A DNA stretch of 64,000 nucleotides from contig NW_002476484.1 of the NCBI RefSeq assembly GCF_000189635.1, positions 620,001-684,000 on the forward strand, in the 5' to 3' direction. The stretch comes from Tetrahymena thermophila SB210 (Eukaryota; Ciliophora; Oligohymenophorea; Hymenostomatida; Tetrahymenidae). This document shows positions 10,376 through 22,894 of the stretch, piece by piece. Under the pieces are notes generated by a model that saw only the letters and a list, made by a program, of their open reading frames with translations, did not search any database and had not been told where the DNA came from. Made by a program: the position numbers and the translations under genes. How positions within the stretch are numbered: position 1 is the first letter of the stretch; every line of letters begins with the position of its first letter.

Positions 10376-13300
10376 ATGATATTTAATTATATAAGAAAAA
10401 CTATTCTAGTGTTAATAGCAATAATATGGAGGTAAGTGTATTGCGTTGGCCAAATTAAATCATGGTAAACGTTTCAAAATTATGGTAATCGTGATTTATT
10501 TAATCAGTTTACAATAGTATTTTAGCTTGATCATTCTCTTATTAGTACAGATATTATAAAACTAAGAGTACCTTTTTCTATTGGTGACTTAAGGCAATAT
10601 CCTTAAATTAGTTGGTATGAAATTAGTGAGACAACCTGCGTTTTTAATTATCTGCCAAACAAGCTAAATGCTGTGCAAGTAGATTATATAGGCTAAATTT
10701 TTGAATATTCATTAGCCTTCGCAGATCCTTCTTAGTTTATGAGCAATACAACTTGGTATCAAATTTAAGTTTAAACAGGTACTGTTATCCCTAGCTCAAT
10801 AACAGATTTAGTAATTAAAATTGGTATGTCAACATATTCAGGAATGTCTGAAACTACTTCTGTTTTGTATGATTAAAACTTAGAGTTAATATCTATTTAT
10901 ATACAACCAAATGTAACAAACACTTTGATTCTACCTTTAACTGGCCAATTCTTTAACACTTAGGTTCTTTAAACAAATAGTAATAATGTTAATAACAATA
11001 ATTTTAGAATTTTAGTTAAGATAAATAAATGAATTCAATTCGATAGCTTATTTATGTTGCCAACAACATTAAATAAGAATAAATATTTTATCAAATTAAA
11101 ATACGTTTTTGTTAAAAAAATAGGCAATTCAATAAATAAAAATTTATACTCAAAATTAACTATCAGTGATATTTTAATTTGTAAAAATAGGAGTAAGATT
11201 AACAATCAAATAGCACATAGTTGAGGCATAAGGCAGATTTTTGATCAACTTATCATCACCTTAATTTTCATTTGCTGCTAAATCTGTTTGCAATTCAATA
11301 GACGATTCTAGTTAAAGCAACGTAGTTGTAATGCAGCCAAGTTCTTTTACTTGTAATATCACTTCAACCTCTCTTGAAATTGTGTATTATGGATAGCCAT
11401 TAATGAGCTAAAGAATTTTTGTATTTTAGTTTGATATTTTAAACAGTATGGCTTAAGATAGTCTAGCTTTGATAGTTTATTAAATGGAAGTTTACTCAAA
11501 TTTGGTCCTTGACAGTGGAACTATTAACTTATATTAAACTTAGACAGTCACCTTAACTTAGTATGATTTATTTTTATCATTCGGTCAAAGGCCATCAAGC
11601 GTTTTTCAGCTTTATAGGTAATTTTTTTCATAGAAACCATTATTATAATTATAAATAAATTATTTTTTCAAAGCTCACTACCTGATTACAATGTTTATAA
11701 TACCCTTACTCTGAAATTTCAAACACAAATTAATACTCCTGATACGTTATCTTAAATTGTGATAGAGTTAGGAACTAAATATTTCTCAGTTTTATAAGGC
11801 TCTATTTATGAGAATTTACCAAATTACAATCCAAGCATCCAAACAAATTGCTAAAGTATTGGATCTTAGATCATATGTACAGGGGTTGGTTCTTTGCAAT
11901 CTCAAACTGTTTATCAAATAAGTTTTAAATTATTGATAAATTACAGTTATAGTATTAATGTTGTTCCTAGTAGCTTTCTAAACTTTGCTATGATTCAAAG
12001 CTCTTCAGGTTCTTACATTATAAAAAATGCAGGAATTTAATTAGGCTAAATATAAAAAAATATACCAAAAATTACATCTACTAATACTTTTGCAGCCTCC
12101 TTTGATTCTTAAACTATGCCTTAATACACTGATGGTCTTGGCTATCTTAAACAACTCTAAACTAACCCATACAGTATAACTACTTAAGTTATCGGATTTA
12201 TGATTTTGGACGATGGAACAGTAAGTTAGATAATTATTTAAAAAATAATATATTAAATTCATTGAATCAATTTTGAAATTTAAAAATAATTTCTTTTTTT
12301 GAAAGATAATTATTCTCAAACTATTTAGATAAATGCAATAATTAATTTCATATTATTCAAATATTTCTTTCTTTGTTAATTTTGATAAAATTTTACTTTC
12401 AATAAATTTATAAGTTGGATTTCGATTAAAAAATAAAATTGATTTTTATTATCATATAATTTTTAACATTTATAAAATATGACTAAATAGGCTGTTTTGC
12501 AAGATAATCAAGTAAATAAAGGATATGTGATTTATACAACCCCTATGATTTAAGGTAATGGATAACAATAGACTTGTTTATCAAGACCAAATTCATCATT
12601 TTCTAGTTGCATAGTAAGTGCTTAATCCGATATGACTACTTTTAGATTTATTGGAACCAAAGATCCTTTTTAACCTTAGTCAGTCTAATAGTAATCAGTA
12701 GTGTTTTTTGTAAGTAATTTATAAATAATGAACTTTGGGTAGATGGGAGGATAAGAAGTATTTGATTTCTATGTCTAAACTTTTTCAACTAATTTGTAAG
12801 CAAATTCATAGGACTCATCTTATTTAGTTTAAAGTTATCTTGTAAATACTTACGTTTACTCTGAAGTAATTGTTGCTAATGTCAATGTAATGGCAGAAAT
12901 AATAAATTATTTAGGACCTAACCCTGCTATGAATATAGATGGGTATAATACAATTAGCTTTCTTAAAATAAATACCAATTTAAATGCTTAAGATCCAATG
13001 ATGTCATCGAATTTCGACTATCCTTTAAGAGTAGAAATATTTTTTGACAACATGCAAGTTCTTCCTTTATACAGCAATTCATAGATAGCAAATATAACAG
13101 ATCCTTATGAAATGAATAGAATCTCTTGTATTGGAGCAGGAATATCATGCTATTATATCCCTACTACTGTTTATTATAATCCATAAAATTACAATTTTAT
13201 AACTTTGAATCGCATTCAAATATAGTTCTAAGATGTGAATACAATGGTTTAATATAATAACTAGTACATATTGATTCCATTTACACCAATTAAAAGCATT

Positions 13301-16300
13301 AAATTTATTAATATGTTCTTAGCTTTATCGCAAGGAGTGAAAGCTCTAAGTTTGAAAAAACCTTCCCCGTATTATAGACAAATTAACTAAAAAATTACAT
13401 TCAATTTTAGAGATGCTTCTTCAGACAACTCTATAAAGTATAACAATTATAATAATGTTAATTATAATCTTTAATCCACAAATATAGGTCAAATATTAAA
13501 TAAATTTTAGATTAATTTTTCATATTAATCTACTGATCCTATTCCAAATCTTTCTAATCCTAAGTATATTATCTACAATACGTTATGGAATTTTACTAAT
13601 AATTTTATCCCCTCTTAATAAGTTTCGTCGTTTTTAGCTACTGTTTAAGACGATATAGATCTTACATGTTCTCAGTTTAGCTATGTAATAACAGGATTAA
13701 ATTACTTTGGTTTGCTATGTCCACTTATTATGCCTAATAAAACAACTCCTAACTTTTAAAATACATACATCTCTATGCTAAATATTTAGATTCCTTATGT
13801 TTATGGAATATAGTTACCACGTTCATCAGTATCAATTTCTGATTCAAGTGGAAATTTAAGATCATTTTCTTTCTTAAACAGCAGAAATAGATTGAATCCT
13901 GGTTAATTTACTTTTTTAAGTATCAGTCCAAAGTAGATAATAGAATTGCAAAAGGGTATGGAAATTAATTTTAGTGTATAAACTACTAATTTATTGCCAC
14001 CAAATTTCATTTTTGTAGCATAGTGTACAGACAGCGAAAGCACACTAAATTTTGCTCCAGTGATTGTAAAAAATGGATGCATAATTAATGAAAATGTATA
14101 CATATTTTCTACATTAACAATTACACCAACAGCAATTACTTGTGTTTTCTAAAATTCTGACTATATTCCTCAAGGAAATATTGAAATTTTGGTTGTTTCA
14201 ATATAGGTCCTGTAAGAACCTTTAAATTCTTCAAACTAAGTAGAATACACAAAAACACTTGTAGCTAAATTTTATACTTCTGGCTATGTCTTGATATTAA
14301 AATCAGACAGAGGAAGAAAGCTCCTTTATTAAAGATAGAGATAATATGGAGATAGCAACTCTCAAATAACACTTGATGAAATCAACATAAAGCAAATAAG
14401 ATAAGATAACTATTAAATATCCTTCTAACTTAACTTTGTACAAAAAGATTGGGATGATTTTGAAAACCTTTAATGTGATTTTACATCTCTTTTAAAATGT
14501 AAATAATTTAAAATTTTGAATAAATATAATTTTTTCTTTTTTAAGAAAATTAATTTAAAATAAAATTTAATTTTATTAATATTTTTTAATGTAACTTCTA
14601 TTTATTTATGAAATTTTTATTTAAAATAGCTTCTCCAACTAGTATAGATTGTGAATTATTTGATTACACAAATAATAAACAAAATTTTGTTTCTCAATGT
14701 TATTTTAATAATTTTAATTTGTTGGTTATAAGAAATTTAGATATAACACTTTACCCAGTTTCTTAGTCATACTCTTATTTTATTTAAATCGGAAACTTAA
14801 ATGCGAACTAAATATACCTTCAAAATTAACTTCCAAATACATAATTTACATGCTCAACAGTAGAACCTGGCTCTAAGATTGTTGTTTTGCAATTTAGTGC
14901 TCCAATTTAGAGTTTGCAATTAAATTACCAACTCATAAATATCTCTCCTAATGGACCTAATGGAGATATGAAACTAAAAAAGCTGTATTCTTACCCAGGC
15001 TTAACCGGTTAGCTGTAATTGTCATTTAACACGAACTAAAATTAAATAACTTGGAAATAGAATACAATGTTATAATTAAGTTTTCCTTCTAGATATATAT
15101 CAGGTTTGGGTAATAGAGATCATTTAAGTTGCTACCAAAACAAAGTTTACATACCTTGCATAGTTTAACAGCAGAGAATTATATAAATTTAATCTTTAGC
15201 TTAAGACTCCCTACCAAATTAAATAATTATAGATATTATAGGGTTACAGGAGCCATCTTCTCCTTTAATCTTGGATAATAGTGGTAATCCAACTGAAATG
15301 TTTGAACTATTAGTAATAGATGGAGGTAGTAATTCCACGATTTCTTATTATAATGAATATGATATAGCTGTCTCAAAGAATACTCTCAGTAAAGTTAGAT
15401 TTTTAAATTCGACCTCCACTCAAAATTAAACTTATTTGACTTCCGATTTTTATAATTTCACATTTATGTTCCCCTAAAATACACCATAAAAGACAAAGAT
15501 GATTTTAGAATTTCCTAATTCTTTTGTAAATACTCTAAATTATTACTAACCCGATTCCTGTATTTTAAGTGCTCCTAATTTGGCAGATGTAACTTTGGAT
15601 TGTATAGCTTAATCTAATAGAATCAGCATAACATCTGAAATATCAAATGATTTTGTTTTAAGCTCTGGAATTATATACACTCTTCAACTCAAAGTAAAAA
15701 ATTTAAGTTATCATAAAAATAAATAAATTTTTAATTCAATTTTTAATCATTTTTTTTATTTATTAATAGGGTTTGAAAAATCCTTTTTAAGCATCAAGAT
15801 GCAATTCAGAAAAATTAAATATTCTTGTATTTGATGATAGCAATAATCAATTAGTGATGTTAAGTGGCGAAAGCTAATCAGCTGCTAGAAATATAACGTT
15901 GACTTCTGATACTACTCTGAATACTTTTAATATATCAACAACGCGTATTGACTTGGTTTATGGAGTCATCTCAGAAGAGATAACTATTTTTATAAACTAA
16001 AATGTTAGATCTTAAAGCTTAGTTGAATTTAACAATAACTTCCTTCCTTTTGTTTCATTTATTCCTTCTACACCTTCTATTCCAATTGGCGAATATTAAA
16101 CAACATTTAGAATGAAGATCACAAACTCAACAATAGTTGGATAATTTAACTTATTCATCAGCTAGTTTAGCACTACATCTACTCAAACTATCAAAGATGT
16201 CCCTCCAGTGACTATAAACATAATTAATTAATAAGATAAACAATCTATTTAGAGCTTGTTTAGTATCAAACTTCCATTTACTCATTTCTAAATACCTGTT

Positions 16301-17950
16301 GGAGGATTTTCTTTACCCTTGGTTGTTTCCCTAGACAAATTTTTGCCATCATCCAACCTTATTTTTAGTTCCACTGTGGTCAATCTTCCTTAAAATGGAG
16401 TATCGATTTATAGAGGTGGTATAATGAATTTAACTGCTAATTTTCCTTCCTCTTATCTATAGCTAAGTAGTGATTCATCTATTTCCTAGGTAGGCTCCTT
16501 GGGAGTGGTTCAAATAAATTTATAGGGAGAAAATGCTAACTCTTTTTTCTTAGTTGATAATATTCTGACATTTGAGGTTGTTTAAGCTGAATAATAAGGG
16601 GTAGGAACTTCTTCAGCAGATTTAATTAATGATTTACAAATATTTATAAATCCAACCACTCTTTCACCAGTTAATCAGATAATTCAAGTTCTAAGTTCTC
16701 AATCGCTTACACTTTATTATGCTATTTCTTCCAATTTCACATAATTTAATTCCATAAGTCTTAAAAGTATTATTTAAAATCTTTAATCTGGTATTGTTGA
16801 AGATTTTAACCAGTTAAATTAAGTAAATTATTTTTTAATTATTAAACAAAATATTGATTTTTTTATAAAATAAATCTTTAGAGATAAAGTTAATACGGTT
16901 TTTGGACTTATTAAGGAAACAGTGGACTTCAAGATTATTACATTAATAATCTCTATGAAAATACTTAATATCTTATTAAAGTATTTCCTTTAAACAACTA
17001 AGGATAATTTTTAGGTTAAAATGTAGGCAATTTTACAACTTCAAGTAATAGTGGTCAGCTTTTAAAAACTATTTTTAGATTCTAAAGCACCGTTTCAATA
17101 GCACAATAGATAGATTTTGCTTGTAAAATGTCCTAATATTTTGCAATCAATTAACTTTATTTGACGAGTACCACAGGAGTAAGATGTGACTCTCCTTCTA
17201 ATATAGTTAATGTCAAAACCCAAACAGGTTAGATATAGATACAGGCTCTAGATAATCCAAATCCATAATACATAACACTGTATTATTATTATTATTTTTT
17301 ATTTCAAAATAGATCTTAAAAGATTTTTATTTCATTTCAAACATTTATTTTTGATGCAATAAAAATGAAATATTTCTCTTTATTAATTGATAATTTAACT
17401 GAAATCTAATTGTAAAATATTATATAGGTATTTCTCATATAATAAAGGAGATGCTTACAACAGTTATAATAGTCAAATTTATAACTAATTAATAAATTAA
17501 AAGTCTACAATTATTTCATGGTACACGAAACTAATTTAAAACAATAGGTTCTTCTAACAGCTAATAGATTTTTAAGCAAGTACAGTTACTATAGCTTAAG
17601 CTTTGATAAATACAAGCAGCATAAAATCTATTGAAAGTAAACAATGGATATCGGTATAGAATATATATTTAAATAACAACGGCTATGTATGGATTATGAT
17701 TGATAAAGCAGGAAATTTCCCACCTGATTACTTATAGATAAGACAAAACCTTAATTGCAATAATTAGACAGCACTAGCAAATTATGTTTCTCAGTATAAT
17801 TCTATTACAAATAAGCAGATATCATTTAACATAACTGGCTTAGCTTCATAGACGAAATATGATATCTTCTTAGCAATAACTTCAGATGATTCATCAGATA
17901 ACATGACATATTAGCCATAGATTTTTACAATTACACTTAGCACAATTTGA
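10376..17950 (+). CDS. very large secreted protein, ~2207 aa, unknown family
   Basis: Exons: 10376-11014, 11226-11617, 11674-12220, 12491-14498, 14630-15693, 15770-16822, 16882-17279, 17428-17950 (TGA). Phases match throughout. The N-terminus MIFNYIRKTILVLIAIIWRQ followed by VYC is a clear signal peptide. The rest is beta-rich, Ser/Thr/Asn/Gln-rich and sparse in Cys, with many possible N-glycosylation sites. It is built from weakly similar blocks of about 150 residues that carry alternating hydrophobic strands. No C-terminal membrane segment or GPI-type tail is visible; it ends FTITLSTI. It is thus probably secreted or held at the surface by partners. The last ~100 residues (YLQIRQNLNC, ITGLASQTKYDIFLAI) look like a fibronectin-III-type strand pattern. 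I do not recognise the family. The 211-nt intron after exon 1 is the least certain junction. Confidence 0.8.
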
Positions 17951-19257
17951 TAAAAAATTTATAAAAAATGCAAGCTTTGATTATTAACTAATTAATTAAT
18001 TAAGAACGTTAATAATTAATAGCAGGTCTAATCTGATTTTTTGAATTAGAGACTTTTGATATGATTTATTTTTGATGTCTAAAATTATCTCAAAACTATT
18101 AATAGATTTATATTTTGTAATTTTTAAATATATTTGTGCATTAGATTTTAATTAAAAATTTAATTCAAATTACATTTTATATTTCATTTTGGTTTATTAT
18201 TATTTATTTATAAAAAAATTCTCTTTGATTAAAAAAATTATTTTAATAAAAAAAAAAATTAAAATTGTAAGAATGTATTTGAATATGTTATTGAAATATA
18301 TGAAAGAATACATGAAAAATTGCAAGTAAATCAAATAGAACAGATTAGAGAAAATAATAGGAGGGCGGGGTAGGAAGTTTTGATAAAAATGCTCAAAATA
18401 AGGCTTATCCTGCTAAGTCCACTTCAGAAAATTTTATATCAGGTGTGAACTATTTATCAAGCAAATAAAAATGATTAATTTTTGGGAGAAATTTTGAGCT
18501 CTAAAATAATTTGTGAAGAATAAATCAAAAGGTGTGAGTTGGTAATTTAATTAATTAGGCAAATAATGAAATAGCTGCTTGAGGGGGCAAATAAATATAT
18601 ATGTATTGATAGAGAGATAAGGCAGTAATTAATAAGAAAAACTTAAACCAAAATGAGAAAAGAGTTAAATTGAATGTGTATTATTAAATATGAATTTATG
18701 CTTCAGTCTACTGATGAGCAAACAAACAACTTATCTAGAGATCAATCAATTGTTTTTTACATTAAAGTAATAAGTGTAAATCTTAAATACAGATAAATTT
18801 TAAGACTGTGAAAATCAAATAATTCTTAGAAGATGAAGCTTTGAGCTAAGAAATGAGATGAAATATAGGTTGTCTGATTATTTGATTGATGGTTTAGCTG
18901 ACTGGTTGATTGAACGAACTATTGTGAGAGAGATATAGAGAGTGTGTATTTGATTGATTGAATTAATTAGTAGTAAGTGCGAGAAAGTTAGAGATTAAGA
19001 GAGGTACAAACTACATATACAAGAGTTGCTCATAGTAAAATAAATAAATAAAAGTAAAAAAGAAGTGATAAATTAAAATACAAAGGTTTTACAAAGTAAA
19101 AAAAATAAAAAATAAAAGGAAGACAAAAGAGAATCAATCTTTACAAAGAATGAGTTAAACAATGACTTCAGAGGAATTTGTAAATATAGATAACTTATAT
19201 ATAGATTTTCAAATTATGAGATTTAAGAGACATAAAAAATATAAATTATGAAATTAG
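17951..19257. other. gene-free interval
   Basis: This 1.3-kb stretch separates the secreted-protein gene from the HMG-box gene. It contains GATT-type simple repeats (around 18880-18970) and slightly more G than its surroundings, but no frame I can support. Confidence 0.55.
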
Positions 19258-21618
19258 ATGATGATCATAGCATAGAAGTGCTCTGTCTTTTTTAAGGAAA
19301 TGCATGAATTATGTGACGCGTATTCTCGTAAGTATTTTATCATTTTTGTTTTTGTCTTTCATATCTCTAAACTCCTAAAATTCACTTTATAGCATCTAGG
19401 TTTAAAATTTTAAATATAGCCAAAATTGTAAAAATTGGCAAAGATTTATTAAAAAATGAAAATTAAGACACACATACATTTCCTTTAGCATCTCACGATG
19501 TTTATATTTACTTTTAAAATATTTAGAATAGGTTCCATTGAAGAAAAAAACTGGAAATAAGAGTGGCGTTCCTAAAAATAGTGAAATCAAAGATCCAGAT
19601 ATGCCTAAAAAACCCTCAACAGCTTACATTTTGTACTTTAAAAATCGTAAAGAAAAATTCTTGTAGCAATATCCAAACTTCGGTATTACAGAAATCACAA
19701 AACTCATTGCGAAAGAGTGGAGTGAGCTATCTAGGGAAAAATAAATCGTAAACAATTCATTTTATTTTCTACTTTTTGAGTACTTTCATACATCGAAAGT
19801 AAATTTTGAAAATGATGCTAAAACAGTGTAATGACTAAAGAGAAGATTGAATAAAAATAGATAATTCTTTACTGCTACGAAATAGCTACGAAATAGAATG
19901 CAACATAAGCTAGAACGCTTTTAAAATTTTTATTAATTTAAAATTTATAATAGAAAACTACATGATTAGTTTAGCAAATATATAGAGAGAGAGGGAGTGA
20001 AAGTTATATATGTGTGATAGATTTAATTAATAAATTCAATTGATTGAAAAAGAGAGATAAATACAAATAAAAAAGATATATTAGCAAATTTCATAATATT
20101 GATTGATAATTTATTAAAAGCTGGGGTAGACAAACAAACAAAAAAAAATATAGCCGTTTAATTAATTTAAATATTTTGCGCGAGATTTTGTTTATTTATA
20201 ATATCTTTACATGGGTTCGCTGCTGCTGCATCAGCAAGGATAAAGAGAGGTCGTTATACTGGAGTATGTAACATGGAGGACAAATATAATTTACAAAGAA
20301 AAGCACTTTACTTTTTGTGCTCAATTGAAATTATATTTAAAAAGAAAGCAAGCTAGATTTATTGAATAATTTAGATTATTCTTCTATCTTTCAACCCTCA
20401 ATTAGTTAGTTAATTAGCAGCTGCTCTTCCTGAAATTAATTAATCTAAGGAACAGCAAGATTGATTAATTTTTTTGCTTCAATCTTGTTCTAAATTTCTT
20501 TAGATGCATTGATTAATTAATTATTTCCTCCCCAGGCAGATTCTATTATTTCGTCTCTGCAACATTCCTTCTGACTATTTCCCCACCCCAGCTGCATAAT
20601 TTCCACCTCATCATTCTACCTTATTTCTATTTCTTCAGAATAGTTAGTTATTTTTCTATCATTTTTCCTAATTTCGATTAAATCGTCAAGTTTCTAATTT
20701 TTAAACGCCACCTCTCATATTATATACGATGCTCATTTTCATTCTAAGCTTTACTAAAGCTCTATTTGATAAATTACATCTTCATCATTTTTTCATAATC
20801 CCAAAACAAATTAAAAATTTTAAAATTAATTTTTGACAGAATTATTCTATCTATCTATTTATTTGAATTTATTTTTACAAATCTTCTCAAAATTAGAAAT
20901 AAGCCCAAGATTATATTTTAAAAAAACTCCCCCTTCACATTTATTCAAATTTATCATATCTAAATTTTAATTAATAAAATAAAATAGCCATTCTTAAGAG
21001 ATGCCGAAAAAGCTAAGCTTGACTATATAGAAAGAATGAAGGAGTATGCATCAAAGCATCCTGGCATAAAAGTTCCTGGAGAAGGTCGTCGCAGAAAAAA
21101 TAGACCCTAAGGTCCACTCTATCAAGATATCCCTGTTAAAAAAGTAAACTTAAATAATTAATTTAAATAGAAATTTTGCTAAAATTATTTTATAATTAAA
21201 AATAAAATTTATTTATTTCATATTAAATGACTTATTTATCTAAATAGGATGGTTTGCTTGAAGAGTCAAGTGAAGAAGAAATCGATGAGCTAGAAGATGA
21301 AGAAGTAGATGCATCAATTTAAAATAATAACATTAATAACAATACATAAGTTGCTATATAATAAAATAACTAATAAAATATAGTTAAGGTAACAAACTAA
21401 CTATTAATTAATATATCTATAAATTTTTTAAAATTTTTAAAAAAGTTAAATTTATATCTAAATATTATTTTTAATAGAATTAGTAAATCGTAGTACCTAA
21501 TAACAAAATAAATGGAAAGAGAAGAGTTATTTAATCAGATGATGAAAATTCTGAAATAAGTGATGCATAAGAAGACGATTCTTTCGAAGACTAACCTTCA
21601 AAAAAAGTTAAAAATTGA
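19258..21618 (+). CDS. HMG-box DNA-binding protein, ~242 aa
   Basis: Exons: 19258-19327, 19527-19747, 20988-21143, 21248-21388, 21478-21618 (TGA), 242 residues. Residues about 48-125 form one HMG box that begins MPKKPSTAYILYFKNRKEKF. It continues with ITEITKLIAKEWSELSREKQ and, after intron 2, AEKAKLDYIERMKEY. The aromatic and basic residues expected for minor-groove binding are present. Behind it lie a basic Arg/Lys cluster (GEGRRRKNRP) and an acidic Glu/Asp-rich tail with KRRV and KKVK as possible nuclear signals. This is the HMGB/NHP6-like plan, so it is probably a chromatin architectural protein in the nucleus. The start could be the Met at 19300 instead of 19258. Intron 2 is 1240 nt, far longer than any other here, but it splits the box exactly where continuity is required. 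Confidence 0.88.
19748..20987 (+). other. unusually long intron in the HMG-box gene
   Basis: The intron runs from GTAAAC to AAAATAG. Its 3' half is pyrimidine-rich and has more G+C than the flanks, with CTGCTGCTGC near 20220. It also holds a hairpin with 9-bp arms CAAGATTGA (20456-20464) and TCAATCTTG (20479-20487). No long code-6 frame is seen. It could hide a small RNA or a second promoter. Confidence 0.5.
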
Positions 21619-22894
21619 GCCAACATTTTAGAATTTAAATTTTCAAAGCATAAAATTGATATCATGAAAATTTATATGCTATAAGCTATGCTATCTGTCC
21701 CTAAAACTTTTATACATATTATAAAAGATTAATTTATTTCTCAAAAGGACTACTTTAAGAATATTGTTTTATCTGTCTAATTACTGAAGATTAACTGATT
21801 TGATTAATCGATAAAATAAATTTTGAAACTATTTTATATATAATAAAAAAAATAAATTTATTCTCTATTCTGTTTTACATTTTTAATTTTATATCTTCAG
21901 CATGAGACTAAAAAAGCTATATCTTAAAGTAATATCAATTAGATTAAGTAATTAAATGTAACTGTATAATTTACCTAAAAAATATATATATATTATTATG
22001 TTTTAATCTTGATATATCTTTTAGAAATAATTATTAATAGATCTATTTTTAGAAAAAATATATTCACTCATCCTATTTTTTTACTCACAAAAAATCATTT
22101 AAATTTTTCTATTTTTTGAATTTATCTGAAAGTTAATTTTTTTGATTTAATAGAAATCTTAAAAATTTAATAATAATTTAATGTTAATTGATTAGAATGA
22201 CTATTTAACATATAAAATTTGCTTTATTTTCCATTTTTTTATAAAAATATTGAGTTTAAAATAAAATCTGTTTTTTTCTTAAATTTTATTGAATTATTCA
22301 ATTAAAAATATTTTATCAAATCTTATTGATTTTTATTGCTTTTTAATTATAATATGTTTAAATGATTTTAATGGTATATTTTAATTTATCCAAAATCATC
22401 AAAATGTTTAAATTTCTAATTATTTTACAATGATTTTTTTAAATTTAGATAAATATTTTGAGTTTATCAGATACAGTTTATTTATTTTAATCCTCTCTTA
22501 CTCTATTCAAAGATACATTCCTTCTCTCTAAAATTCAATTATTTCTATGACTTTCAAAATATTAAATTAATGTTAGTAGATACTTTAAGTTGAACAAAAA
22601 AAGCAAATAAGAAGTATTTAATTATTTTAAAACTATTTTAATATGCAAGTCATAAAGAACTTTTTGAACAATTTTGATAAAAGACTATGTAATTGTTTGT
22701 GCATTTAATTTTTAGACATAAAAATTATATATTTACTTTAGAAAAATAAAATTTTTTATTGCAGATCAGAAGTAATAAAATTTTTACACAGAAAATAAAA
22801 TTAGAAGAAATCTTCTGAATTATTAAATAAAGTAGCAATATTTTAAAGAGTTTTTGTAAAGTAATCAATCAATTCAAGTTAGACATAGCAAGCA
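21619..22894. other. gene-free interval
   Basis: This 1.3-kb A+T-rich gap between two plus-strand genes has no supported frame and no repeat of note. Confidence 0.6.
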
